This document shows positions 10,473 to 20,339 of a DNA stretch of 64,000 nucleotides, in pieces. Below the pieces are notes generated by a model. It saw only the letters and a list, made by a program, of their open reading frames with translations. It did not search any database and was not told where the DNA came from. Every line of letters starts with the position of its first letter. Position 1 is the first letter of the stretch. Origin of the DNA: Ornithodoros turicata (lineage: Eukaryota > Arthropoda > Arachnida > Ixodida > Argasidae); assembly GCF_037126465.1 (NCBI RefSeq), contig NC_088210.1, positions 12,980,011-13,044,010 of the forward strand, given 5' to 3'. Position numbers and translations under genes: made by a program.

Positions 10473-10903
10473 CCGTCCTCATCATTGGCATGGTATTTAA
10501 AGGGTTAGGTGTGACGTGTTTAAAGGTTCATGCGAATTGTGGGTCAACAGCCCGGAGGGAAGAAAGGTCCGTACGGGTTTTTACGGCGGGAGTGAATGGC
10601 TGCTTTGTTAGAGTGTGGAGGGGATTATGTGAACGTAGTGATCTAGGCTACAGACCGGTTGCAGAAAAATGGAAGGTTCACGAACACGTGGACGAAACGG
10701 GACAACAGGCAAGAATTCGCAAGCATAGCGAAAGATAAGGAGGTTAGTGGTTACGTGGGGAAAATTCCAGAACGAGCAAATTTTTTTTTTTTTTTTAATA
10801 TATATTTGTAATACAAAGTTGTGGCATGCAATAAAGAGAGCAGAAAGCAGTGGCCATGCAGAACATAACAGATGATAATGGAGGTAGATGGGAAAAGCAT
10901 ATT

Positions 10904-12377
10904 TTATTTGTGAAGTGTTTCTAGGGTGCCTTGTGATTTGTTGATACCAGACGGGTGAAGAGCGTTGAACTTGTATATGAGATAAGACTCCCTATCACGT
11001 CTGTCACGTGTGGATCTAAACCCGGTTTCTAGAATATATAGTTTAATGTTGTCAAAATTGTGACCAGGAACGTTAAAGTGTTCGGCGACTGCTTTGGGGA
11101 GTTTGTTGGACGTGTCGGTTCTGTGTCCGGTAAGGCGGTTGTTCATTTGTTGGCCGGTTTCACCAATGTATTGCATAGAGCAGTCGCCGCATTCAATGCA
11201 GTATATAACATTGGAGCTTGTGCATGTGAATGCGTGGTTAACGGGGTGGGTGTAATTGCTCGCAGTGCTTTTGATGGAGTTAGCGTGTTGAACGTGCTTG
11301 CATGTTTTGCAGCGCGGGAGGTTGCAGGGTCGTGTTCCCGTGTACGGGGCGCTCGTTTTGCTGATTTTGGCATTGACCAAGGAGTCTGCCAGGTTTCTTG
11401 CGCGTCGGTATGTCACCTGTATGGGATTTGTGAATATGTTGTTAAGTCGGTCACTGCTTTGGAGGAGGGGCTCGTGCTTCTGTAGAATGGCTTTGATGTT
11501 TGGAAGTGCGTTGGAATATCTTGTGATGAAGCTTATTTGGCACGCGTCGGGATTTTTTCGGTTTTCCAGGACCTCGTTTCGATCGAGTGTGAGTGCCTTG
11601 CGACGGAATTCGGTTAGGAGGGAGTCTGGATAGTCCCTTTGGGCAAGTGTACTGCAGAGTTCGTCAAGCTTCTCAGCGTAATCTGTGTCGTTTGAACAAA
11701 TTCTGCGTAGTCTTACACTCTGCCCATTAGGAATTCCAACCTTACAGTGGCGCGGGTGATGACTCTTGAAGTGAAGGTATTGTTGTTTGTCAGTTGGCTT
11801 TTTGTACAGGGTTGTGACGAGGTTGCCGTTGTCTAGTGATATCGTGGTGTCGAGGAAGTTAATTAAGTGAGTTGACTGTTGTGATGTGAACTTTATGTTG
11901 CTATGCGCGGTGTTCAGTAGATCTACGAACTTTTGAAATTCATGTTCCCCGTGTTCCCATATTATCAGTATATCATCGATGTATCGAAGGTACACCGTGG
12001 GTTTTAATGAGAGGGCGCTGAGAACTTTGTTTTCTAGGAACCCCATGAAGATATTTGCGTATGTGGGTGCAACAGGTGTGCCCATACTTGTACCGTGTAC
12101 TTGTAGGTAGTATTCACCATTGAACTCGAAGTAGTTCAGTTTAAGAACCAAGTCCATTAGAGCGAGTATGGTTTCCGTGTCTTTTCTGGTGTTTGTAGTA
12201 GAAAGGGTATTGCAGAGGGCTGTGATTCCGTCGTTGTGTGGGATGTTAGTATACAGTGATGTCACATCCAGCGTGGCTAGTATTGTGTCCCTACCAAATG
12301 TACGAGTGTTGTTTATATCTCTGATTATTCTGAGGAGGTGGGGTGTGTCTTGTACATGCGATGGCAGTGTATAGAGG
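10904..12377 (-). CDS. Penelope-like reverse transcriptase/GIY-YIG endonuclease, 5'-truncated (left arm)
   Basis: Encodes the polyprotein that copies the element RNA and nicks the target. The open frame continues upstream into the other arm to 12445, but that part is antisense read-through and is not element protein. Genuine element sequence starts near residues ...LPSHVQDTPHLLRII, about 18 residues more than the right arm keeps. Reverse transcriptase motifs follow in order: LDVTSLYTNIP (motif A aspartate), HGTSMGTPVAPTYANIFM, then YIDDILIIW (codons at about 11972-11983). After a linker with a CX4CX2C cysteine cluster comes the GIY-YIG nuclease (VIYC ... QYIGETGQ, about 11162-11209). The C-terminus ...GTLETLHK is followed by a stop. 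Full Penelope-like proteins are usually 800 residues or more, so the N-terminal part is missing and there is no native start. Expression as a functional enzyme is unlikely. Confidence 0.9.
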
Positions 12378-13797
12378 CAGAGATATAAACAACACTCGTA
12401 CATTTGGTAGGGACACAATACTAGCCACGCTGGATGTGACATCACTGTATACTAACATCCCACACAACGACGGAATCACAGCCCTCTGCAATACCCTTTC
12501 TACTACAAACACCAGAAAAGACACGGAAACCATACTCGCTCTAATGGACTTGGTTCTTAAACTGAACTACTTCGAGTTCAATGGTGAATACTACCTACAA
12601 GTACACGGTACAAGTATGGGCACACCTGTTGCACCCACATACGCAAATATCTTCATGGGGTTCCTAGAAAACAAAGTTCTCAGCGCCCTCTCATTAAAAC
12701 CCACGGTGTACCTTCGATACATCGATGATATACTGATAATATGGGAACACGGGGAACATGAATTTCAAAAGTTCGTAGATCTACTGAACACCGCGCATAG
12801 CAACATAAAGTTCACATCACAACAGTCAACTCACTTAATTAACTTCCTCGACACCACGATATCACTAGACAACGGCAACCTCGTCACAACCCTGTACAAA
12901 AAGCCAACTGACAAACAACAATACCTTCACTTCAAGAGTCATCACCCGCGCCACTGTAAGGTTGGAATTCCTAATGGGCAGAGTGTAAGACTACGCAGAA
13001 TTTGTTCAAACGACACAGATTACGCTGAGAAGCTTGACGAACTCTGCAGTACACTTGCCCAAAGGGACTATCCAGACTCCCTCCTAACCGAATTCCGTCG
13101 CAAGGCACTCACACTCGATCGAAACGAGGTCCTGGAAAACCGAAAAAATCCCGACGCGTGCCAAATAAGCTTCATCACAAGATATTCCAACGCACTTCCA
13201 AACATCAAAGCCATTCTACAGAAGCACGAGCCCCTCCTCCAAAGCAGTGACCGACTTAACAACATATTCACAAATCCCATACAGGTGACATACCGACGCG
13301 CAAGAAACCTGGCAGACTCCTTGGTCAATGCCAAAATCAGCAAAACGAGCGCCCCGTACACGGGAACACGACCCTGCAACCTCCCGCGCTGCAAAACATG
13401 CAAGCACGTTCAACACGCTAACTCCATCAAAAGCACTGCGAGCAATTACACCCACCCCGTTAACCACGCATTCACATGCACAAGCTCCAATGTTATATAC
13501 TGCATTGAATGCGGCGACTGCTCTATGCAATACATTGGTGAAACCGGCCAACAAATGAACAACCGCCTTACCGGACACAGAACCGACACGTCCAACAAAC
13601 TCCCCAAAGCAGTCGCCGAACACTTTAACGTTCCTGGTCACAATTTTGACAACATTAAACTATATATTCTAGAAACCGGGTTTAGATCCACACGTGACAG
13701 ACGTGATAGGGAGTCTTATCTCATATACAAGTTCAACGCTCTTCACCCGTCTGGTATCAACAAATCACAAGGCACCCTAGAAACACTTCACAAATAA
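12378..13797 (+). CDS. Penelope-like reverse transcriptase/GIY-YIG endonuclease, 5'-truncated (right arm)
   Basis: Mirror copy of the left-arm gene with the same protein from ...RDINNTRTFGRD onward. An ATG at 12343 opens a 484-residue frame, but its first dozen residues come from the loop between the arms and not from the element. In that numbering the motif A aspartate is D31, the catalytic YIDD is 126-129, the cysteine cluster is C345/C350/C353 with H355 and H358 nearby, and the GIY-YIG core is VIY 384-386 and YIG 397-399 with R408 and H412 following. The stop TAA at 13795 lies inside AATAAA (13793-13798), a likely polyadenylation signal. There are no frameshifts or stops in the 473 element codons, so decay has not begun. 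The N-terminal domain is absent. Confidence 0.9.
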
Positions 13798-14228
13798 AAT
13801 ATGCTTTTCCCATCTACCTCCATTATCATCTGTTATGTTCTGCATGGCCACTGCTTTCTGCTCTCTTTATTGCATGCCACAACTTTGTATTACAAATATA
13901 TATTAAAAAAAAAAAAAAAATTTGCTCGTTCTGGAATTTTCCCCACGTAACCACTAACCTCCTTATCTTTCGCTATGCTTGCGAATTCTTGCCTGTTGTC
14001 CCGTTTCGTCCACGTGTTCGTGAACCTTCCATTTTTCTGCAACCGGTCTGTAGCCTAGATCACTACGTTCACATAATCCCCTCCACACTCTAACAAAGCA
14101 GCCATTCACTCCCGCCGTAAAAACCCGTACGGACCTTTCTTCCCTCCGGGCTGTTGACCCACAATTCGCATGAACCTTTAAACACGTCACACCTAACCCT
14201 TTAAATACCATGCCAATGATGAGGACGG

Positions 14229-14267
14229 TGCCCAGAAGAAGAACAGTCTCTGTTCGAAATATCGGCG
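14229..14267 (+). ncRNA. Hammerhead-like motif, right arm of the Penelope-like dimer
   Basis: A perfect 6-bp hairpin GAACAG-TCT-CTGTTC (14241-14255) is followed at once by GAAA (14256-14259) and TATC, which could be a minimal stem III plus cleavable C at 14263. GGCG (14264-14267) can pair with TGCC (14229-14232, one G-U) to close stem I. The other core strand reads CAGAAGA (14233-14239) where the ribozyme consensus is CUGANGA, so the essential U4 is A. One extra A precedes stem II. I therefore expect a degenerate, probably inactive ribozyme. Penelope-like elements are known to carry hammerhead ribozymes in their terminal repeats, which supports homology. Confidence 0.4.
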
Positions 14268-14293
14268 GCTTCTGTCCTGAGGCAACTCCCTTC

Positions 14294-14307
14294 CTATCAC
14301 GTTGTAG
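14294..14307. repeat. Right target-site duplication of the Penelope-like dimer
   Basis: CTATCACGTTGTAG, identical to 10359-10372. Host sequence resumes with GTTCCCCTGACAG. Confidence 0.85.
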
Positions 14308-14519
14308 GTTCCCCTGACAGAAAAACTAAATGCAGCAGCGACGCCCTGAAAGGGTCGTGTAAGCGCAAGAAACTCCCGTTCATTCAATGGTATTTGGGGG
14401 TTCAACTTCCATTGACTTCAACGGTATTTGAGAGTGTCCGTGTAAAAAGGGTATCTGTCACTAGGATGGCGTGGGGATGTGTCACATTGCATTTCAAGCC
14501 CGGGAACAAATGCACATGT

Positions 14520-14830
14520 GCACAAAAACTACGCGTGCAGCGCACAATTCTGTTGCGCAAGAGGGCTATGAATCTCGCGGGCCAGAAAAAGCTCGTTTCC
14601 TCGGCTACCAGTCTGTGACGTCACGTCTTCCGCCCAATAGTGAGGATCGCGTCTCTCTCTCTCTTTTTTTCTTCTTGCGGTTGGCTTCGGCGCTGCCCCC
14701 CCCCCCCTCCCGAGTCCCGCGTCCAACACAAAGCAGTCGTCGGACGGGTCGCCTTCCTTCCTCGCTCTAGCAGAAGATTCTCGACAGCCAATGAAAGCGG
14801 TCGATGATCTGACGTCACAACACGCCGGAA
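14520..14830 (+). repeat. Dispersed repeat with CCAAT and TGACGTCA sites (pair with 17850-18120)
   Basis: Contains TCTCGCGGGCCAGAAAAAGCTC, CTGTGACGTCACGTC, CGCCCAATAG, a pyrimidine tract, and CTCGACAGCCAATGAAAG ... CTGACGTCAC. The same blocks appear in the opposite orientation at 17850-18120. No ORF is shared between them. The clustered CCAAT boxes and CRE-like TGACGTCA suggest that the repeat carries promoter-like DNA, which is inference only. Confidence 0.5.
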
Positions 14831-14953
14831 GGAGCTGGGAGAGGTCGCTGCCATTGCGGGCCATTCTTGGAAACTAATTTTCTCGGGAAATGCGCGCTTC
14901 CCAAAAGAAAATATTTTTGCGTGACAGGGCTTGAAGGTAGCTCGTTCATATGA

Positions 14954-15282
14954 CACACCCTTAAAACACAATTTCACCACACAGCGCGGTGAAGGCCAAC
15001 CATTACACAGAATGATGCCGTTATCTCCACGACGTTCAGCGTGTTCTGCTCCTCTTGTTCCTGCGTCGTCACGTCTTCAGTTATCACACCTGCCTTGTAG
15101 AAAGCGTGGGACGCACGCCTTTTTGTGAAAACTAACGTAACTGCAGAATTCACTGTCATAAAAAGGCGTACGCCTCGCGTTTTTAATCAACCAGTGGAGA
15201 GAACGATGCCATTCGGGATCGTAGACGGCTAAGATCTTTCTCTGCGGTGAAGTTCACTGCAACCATCAGTTCTCAGAGTGCA
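14954..15282. mobile_element. Diverged full-length family 1 MITE with internal expansion
   Basis: Left end ACACCCTTAAAACACAATTTCACC and right end GCGGTGAAGTTC ... CTCAGAGTG frame inner blocks CACGCCTTTTTGTGA and TCATAAAAAGGCGTACGCC, as in younger copies. At about 329 bp it is longer than the 240-250 bp norm because of extra sequence in the left arm. Confidence 0.6.
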
Positions 15283-15770
15283 CTGTAAAAAAAATATATA
15301 TATATGTTCGAAGTGCCTTCCGTGCCGCTCTAAAATGCACATTCAAGGCTTTCCTACCATTAAAAAAAGTTCCACGCTGCTGGCATCCGCTCAACATGTC
15401 ACGTCTCGACCACTTCTCAAACGTGCTACATCTTTCACTGCGGAGAGAACGTTCATGGAGGGTTGCAGAAATGAAGAATAATCTCGTTTTGGACGCCATC
15501 ACGTGCTGTCTCTGCTTCAAACTTGAGACGTAGAACGAAGCAAGCCAAGCTCATGTGGCATGCTGTGCACGTTCAAAGTCTGTTTCTTGCACTCCGAAAC
15601 CGGGGCAAGTGGCGAAGGAAACTCAGTTGGCAACATTGCTCCCCTGGACTTCCAAATTCTCGGCATTCGAGTGCGTCACCTGCCGGGCCCAATTTGTAGA
15701 AGCCTTGGCAGCCTTGGGGTTCGGAAACGTGGACAACGCGGCGGCTGCAGTGTGGATCCTTGTATAGAAG
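15283..15770. other. No gene recognised
   Basis: Starts with an A/TA tract (15288-15305), followed by single-copy-looking sequence up to the hAT-like element. Overlapping frames of 70-84 codons have no motifs. Confidence 0.4.
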
Positions 15771-16354
15771 CAGAGTTCGAGGTAACTCGTTACAAGTAAC
15801 TCGTTACTGTAACTAAGTTCCTTTTTTTTGGTAACTTGTAACTTAACTCGGTACTTTTGCGCCGTGGTAACTTTCAGAGGAACTCGTTCCTTTTTCAGGT
15901 AACTTTGCCAAAGTAACTTAAGCTAAGTTCCAAGTTACTTTTAACTCGCTTTTCACTCACGTCCACATATTTTCGTGCTTTCTCTCCGGTTCCTTCATGG
16001 CATTTTTTTGCCATAAAACGTGATATTCAATCAATTACAGTACTTTATTCAGGAAGTAAGAACCGCTGCCATTGAAATGAAGCTGAACCATAGTGCGCCC
16101 ACAGGAACTAAGCGTGTCGCACTCCTCCGCAGGCAACTCAAGGTCTAACTCAACTGCTCAAGCGCGCTGCACTTGCGTAATGCTATTTTGTGTCCGAAGT
16201 AACTTGGAAGTAACTCGTTCTTTTTTTTAAAGTAACTCAGTAACTGCGAATTACATTTCAGGCTGAAAAACTTCGTTATTAACTTAGTTACATTTTGCAC
16301 ACGGTAACTTAACTTGTAACGAGTTCTTTTTGACGGGTAACTTCTCAATCTACG
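15771..16354. mobile_element. hAT-like non-autonomous element rich in GTAACTCGTTAC
   Basis: The 8-bp flanks TATAGAAG occur on both sides (15763-15770 and 16355-16362), the target-duplication length of hAT transposons. The left end reads CAGAGTTCGAGGTAACTCG. The right end, reversed, reads CGTAGATTGAGAAGTTACCCG, so terminal inverted repeats are imperfect but alignable. GTAAC/GTTAC units recur through both arms. There is no transposase frame. The superfamily call rests on the flank length and CAGAG start. Confidence 0.55.
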
Positions 16355-16712
16355 TATAGAAGACAAGTACTCGTCATCTAGTCATACAGTGTCACCCAAA
16401 ATTGTATTTAAATTTAAGTACCAAGTACTTGGAATCATTTACACACCTAATCATAAATGGTACCATCCCCGCGGTGACAGGGGCGTGGCCAGGGGGCCGG
16501 TTAGGGGGTTCAAATGTCCCGAAATCGTACCTTTGGTAGAGCACTTGGGAGAGGGAAACCCTTCGCCCCCACCTTGCAAAGTCCCCATGAAGCCCCCTCC
16601 GAATTATTTTTCTGGCCACCATCCTATGCGGTGAGACACCTCATGTCATAACCATCATGCATCTGTAGTTGGGCGAATTTCCCCATTCGTCATCATTAAT
16701 TTATATGTTGTT
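16355..16712. other. No gene recognised
   Basis: Flank between the hAT-like element and the LINE end. Opposing short frames are uninformative. Confidence 0.35.
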
Positions 16713-17114
16713 AGCGTCGCATTCACCCCTGCACTCCGGTATAGGCTGGGCCACAGCAACACGGCGCTGCGTACAACTTGTGGTGTCCCGGCAGCAATCC
16801 GACACATTTTAGAAGACTGCAGCCAGTACGTACGCGAGCGACGGGCCTTTAAATGTTAACTTGAAATGCTCGATCAGAGGCCATTCAACATCTGCAAAGT
16901 TCTCGGCCCATGGAGTAACCCTGGACATCAGTGCCGTGCACTTGGCGCTTTTCTTTCCTTTCTGAGGGCCACCGGCCTCCTGCACGAACTGTAGGGATTT
17001 CCTTCCCTCTTCATCCTCTCATATGAACCTCTTTGGAATGGGGTAGGGTCCTGCACCCAACGCAGGGAAACATCCCACACCATCATCATCCATTCATCTA
17101 TGTTGTTGTTGTTG
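16713..17114 (+). mobile_element. Non-LTR retrotransposon 3' end, (GTT)n tail, copy 1
   Basis: A 402-bp 5'-truncated insertion flanked by the 12-bp duplication TTATATGTTGTT (16701-16712 and 17115-17126). The frame from 16713 to the stop at 16992 matches the last 94 codons of copy 2 at 31845, including HILEDCSQYV and FLRATGLLHEL. One premature TAA (16857-16859) and a Cys-to-Arg change in the CCHC-type knuckle are present. The 3' UTR ends in a GTT repeat. Such a C-terminal knuckle is typical of I/Jockey/R1-type elements; the clade is inferred. Confidence 0.75.
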
Positions 17115-17380
17115 TTATATGTTGTTGCTTAGGTTGTCGTTGTATCTGCAGTTACTGGTATCACTGGTACTTTTAGTACACTACAAAGTATACCACAAGC
17201 ATACCACAATCGGCAATTCCGCGCCAAATGATCCAGAGGCGCCGCTCGAACCCCCACCTCCCCCAGAATTTTATATGAATTTTTTTTTTTGTGGTTCCTT
17301 ATGACTCGGAAAGCAACAAAACATTGGTATTTGCTAACGAAATTGAACTCCTCATTCATCATCTCACAATAAAGTTCAAT

Positions 17381-17475
17381 TACATTAAGTTGTCGCGTCT
17401 TCCCCGTGCATATCATCGGATGCATTGATTTTTCTGTTCAACACCGGATAACCAAGAGTGTCCATATTTTGTAAA
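17381..17475. repeat. Dispersed repeat shared with 31313-31410
   Basis: ACATTAAGTTGTCGCGTCTT, then CCGTGCATATCATCGG and ACACCGGATAACCAAGA occur in the same order and orientation in both places with few changes. No function or family is recognised. Confidence 0.5.
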
Positions 17476-17477
17476 TA

Positions 17478-17760
17478 CAGGGTGTTACACCTAAAGTGAT
17501 AAAAAATTCTGGCTGGCGCCGCACTCGCCGGAGGATTGTGGCACTTTCGGCAATTATACCTTCTGGAAACTTTCGACACCATTTAAGAAGGCTTTGGCCA
17601 ATTTTTAATTGAGGGAAATTTATTTTTTTTCAACTGAACATTGAAAATTGCCAAGCGAACCTCACTTTTTTTTTACAGCAATATGAAGTACTCAACGGAT
17701 AACTACAGAACCCCTCCCCCCCCCAAAAAAAAAAATATACACAGCATCGCAACAAAAATA
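17478..17760. mobile_element. One-ended TACAGGGTGT-type DNA element fragment
   Basis: Begins TACAGGGTGTTACACC, a terminus like the TA-flanked element at 38802 (TACAGGGTGTCCCAG), but no opposite terminus is found downstream. Followed by T- and A-rich tracts. The assignment rests only on the end. Confidence 0.3.
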
Positions 17761-17849
17761 GTCGAAAAAAATTAGTAAAAGTACGAGCACTCGTAAATGT
17801 CTCTAAACGAGCATGCAAGGCATGCGCGCATCGAGGGCGATCTCGTCAG

Positions 17850-18120
17850 GCTGCATTTGCGTGTGATGACGTCGGGTCAGCGGAGCCCTTTTCATTGGCT
17901 ACCGAGAATCGTCTGCTAGCGAGAACGGGAGACGTCGAGACGAGGGACGGGCGGCGCGAAGTACAACTGCAAATAGGAAGACAGAAAAAAGAAGGCGCGC
18001 GCTTCGCAATTGGCCGACTGACGTGACGTAGCAGACTGGCAGCCGAGGTGAAGAGTTTTTCTGACCCGCGAGATTGAAAGTTCTCTTGCGCCCCAAGATC
18101 GCGCGCTGAAGCCGTACGTT
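17850..18120 (-). repeat. Dispersed CCAAT/TGACGTCA repeat, inverted relative to 14520-14830
   Basis: Read on the minus strand it gives the same blocks as 14520-14830: CTCGCGGGTCAGAAAAACTC, TACGTCACGTCAGTCGGCCAAT, GCCAATGAAAAGG and CCGACGTCATC. It lacks the long pyrimidine run of the other copy. No ORF is conserved. Confidence 0.5.
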
Positions 18121-18365
18121 TTGTGCGAATATATGTATTTTCCACAGGGCATGTTATCCTAATTTATGCGCACCCCTCCTGACATATTTTGTTTCGAGTC
18201 CTTCCACGAATGTTTAAAGGGGTTGCGACAGGTCATCCCAGATGAACGTAAAAGACGGTTGTTCGCACCGACGTGGACGATGAACCTGCTTTGAAAGTTT
18301 AACAGCGATGAGTGTAATAGAAGTGGAGCAAATGGGCACTACGAATAGCGGTACTCATGCGGCGG

Positions 18366-18664
18366 CGGTGGTGGTGGTGATGTAACTGCTTGTGGTGATG
18401 TTGGCCACGCTTGGGCGGACAACGTCACGGCTGTCGCAGGGGGTCCGTGCCTCCTGGGCCGGCTTCACAGGAACTGTGCCGACATTTATTTTGAAGCTCA
18501 TGCCGCGGTGGTGATGGTGGTGATTGTGAAAGGGCTTGCCGTTGTCGGCCTCACGTATGTGGGCAACGTCACGACTAACGCCCTGGGGAAATGTGCGTCC
18601 TGGGCCGACTTCTAGGGGAACTGTGCCGACATATGTCTGAAAGCGTTTGAGGAAGCTCATGCCG
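18366..18664 (-). repeat. Two tandem copies of a SINE-like body unit
   Basis: Unit 1 (about 18366-18504) and unit 2 (about 18505-18664) share GGTGGTGATG, GCAACGTCACG, GTCCTGGGCCG, GGAACTGTGCCGACAT and GAAGCTCATGCCG in the same order. The blocks GTCCTGGGCCGACTTC and GGAACTGTGCC belong to the SINE body also seen at 34370-34560 and 26659-26980. The unit therefore appears to be a SINE part duplicated in tandem. Confidence 0.55.
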
Positions 18665-18675
18665 CTCTGACATCA

Positions 18676-18930
18676 CAGCCCTCACCTCCGCCAATGAGGT
18701 AGCGCACGAGAAGTCACGTGCTTAGAGCTGCCAATGGGAATGGACGCAACTCTGAGGTCTGTGACGTCTGCGCTTTGCTCGGGAGTGTGTTCGAGGGCTT
18801 GTATCTCGCTAAGTACGACACGTTGAAGAATAATTCTTTTTTTTTTTTTCGAGTATTCTGACGTGCAGTACGATGCGTCAGTGATGTAATGGACCACATC
18901 TATGAAGTTGTTCCAACCCATTTAATGTAG
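18676..18930 (+). repeat. Dispersed repeat with CACGTGA, CCAAT and TGACGTC sites, copy 1
   Basis: CCGCCAATGAGGTAGCGC, AAGTCACGTGCTTAGAGCTGCC, ATGGGAATGGACGC and TGTGACGTCTG, followed by ATCTCGCTAAGTACGACA and a T tract, recur at 55130-55330 and 61860-62060 (inverted) and 44640-44840 (same strand). The constant spacing of an inverted CCAAT box and an E-box suggests a mobile promoter-like segment. No coding sequence is conserved. Confidence 0.55.
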
Positions 18931-20339
18931 TACGTACTTGAGTACTCTGTACATCAAGTACTGTTTGTAAATGAGTACTTCAAGCACCCATCCTCATTGT
19001 CTACAACTAACCTAATTTCCGCTTGAGTTGAAGTTGGAGTTGGAGTTAACGGGCGCAAAGGATGGACGAAGAGCTTATCTAATTGCCAGATGTTAGCGAA
19101 AAAAAAAAAAATTCATCGGCGTACTATTTAACGTGAACGCATGGTTTGGACAGTTTTCAGAGCGTTCCGTTCAGGAAAAAAAAAAAAAAGAGAGAAATTG
19201 AACTCTCTATACTGCCACCCTGGTTTACGTCTTCCTCGAGAAGCGACCCAGGCGCCAAACAAGTGACATGTATCATGTAATCGGACTTCCATCTACCGAG
19301 GAAACGCCACAACGCACACCAAGAAAGACCTGGACTTTGTTCTGGAATTGGATTGTACGTTTCGCCCTCAAACGCTGACTCATCGCTCTCGTTTCTCTTT
19401 CTCAGCAATGCCAGGCGTTAATCTGCCCCAAGCGGATGAGGTCCCTTTTTCCATTAGCCTGATGAAGCCTAAGGCCAGAAGAGGGGAAGGAGGAGGAAGG
19501 GTGAGGGGGTTCTTAATCATCCACGATACCGTTTTAGAGCCCGCGCTGTCCGCAACACTGGGACAACTTTTAGAACCTCGGGGCTTTGGTGGAAAAAGTA
19601 ATCTTCGGATCCTCTTTGTGATCCTTTATTTTTTGGCTTCTTTTTTACGATGTCTAGGTTATCACGATTGCAGCTCCAATTGTCATCCGCATGTCCTGCC
19701 AGGCATGGTTTTGTTTCTCGCGCTGCTATGGGTTTATATATTCATCGACGTGTTACGATATAAGCCGAGCAGTGGATATTATTAAATGGGGACTGATGCT
19801 TTGGAACGCGTACTGCGAGACGGGCATTAAAATGATGGCGTTTAGTTTTGTTGTACAAAGCCGTGTTGTCGAGACTGGAACTGTTACTGCGTTTTTATAA
19901 CTGCTTCTGTTATGCGAGAGATTAGTTTTTTTCTTCTTTATTTTGTCTTTCCCTGATCACTATATATTGTGTTCGTATTCCCATTTTTCGCAGTTCTGCA
20001 TGTACAATGCATTATTTCGTTCTGGACTTCGTTACTGCTTTCAGGATTCTATGACAGAAGCGCTCAAACACCCCATAGCGTCGTCATAATACATCTGTAG
20101 TTGTTGTTGTCGTTTGTCGTCATGGCTAAGTTCGATTTCATGCTCTCGTATTTCCCTGATTTGCGACGTTTTACGCGTATGACACGATTTCGTGTGCACG
20201 GGCATAAAGTAAATATCACGTTCGAAGTCATATCGATTACAGCATTGCTACGCCCGCGGCTCTTGTTGATGAACGTCCTAAGGCGCTATCTTTCTCTCTC
20301 TCTCTCTCTCTGAAGAAGCGGAGGTTTAACGTCTGACAC
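18931..20339. other. No gene recognised; A tracts and a CT microsatellite
   Basis: A 145-codon plus-strand frame at 19348-19785 ends in hydrophobic stretches but has no recognisable domain and no second copy in the window. A tracts occur at 19099-19112 and 19175-19189, and a CT repeat at 20289-20312. Confidence 0.4.

Larger units (their letters stand above)
10373..14293. mobile_element. Head-to-head inverted dimer of a Penelope-like element
   Basis: Two 5'-truncated Penelope-like copies point away from each other. Positions x and 24701-x are complementary from 10405/14296 inward to 12323/12378, giving 1,919-bp arms. No length difference shows, and the predicted proteins of the two arms are identical, so divergence is very low. 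The loop (12324-12377) is 54 bp belonging only to the left copy, which is therefore slightly longer at its 5' side. At the outer left side there is a 32-bp one-sided extension (10373-10404) before the target duplication. The right arm meets its duplication directly. Each arm has an AATAAA overlapping the stop codon, a 16-bp A tract about 110 bp downstream, and a further about 375 bp carrying a hammerhead-like motif. The low divergence indicates a recent insertion. Confidence 0.9.

Noticed and set aside
11060..11485. 141-codon plus-strand frame (and its mirror at 13216-13641)
   Set aside because: It is antisense to the Penelope-like gene and exists twice only because of the palindrome.
12343..12377. 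First residues of the right-arm frame as a native Penelope start
   Set aside because: These codons come from the left copy's sequence read in reverse. The element copy is truncated and has no native start.
10373..14293. Assembly fold-back artefact as the explanation of the palindrome
   Set aside because: The 14-bp target duplication, the 54-bp loop unique to one copy and the 32-bp one-sided extension are hard to obtain from a chimeric read. Still, only spanning reads can settle it.
19458..19482. Hammerhead-like string CTGATGA-A-GCC-TAA-GGC
   Set aside because: Only a 3-bp stem II, and it is followed by CAGAAG where GAAA is required; no stem I partner found.
19348..19785. 145-codon plus-strand frame with hydrophobic stretches
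   Set aside because: No motif, no plausible promoter or splice context, surrounded by repeats.
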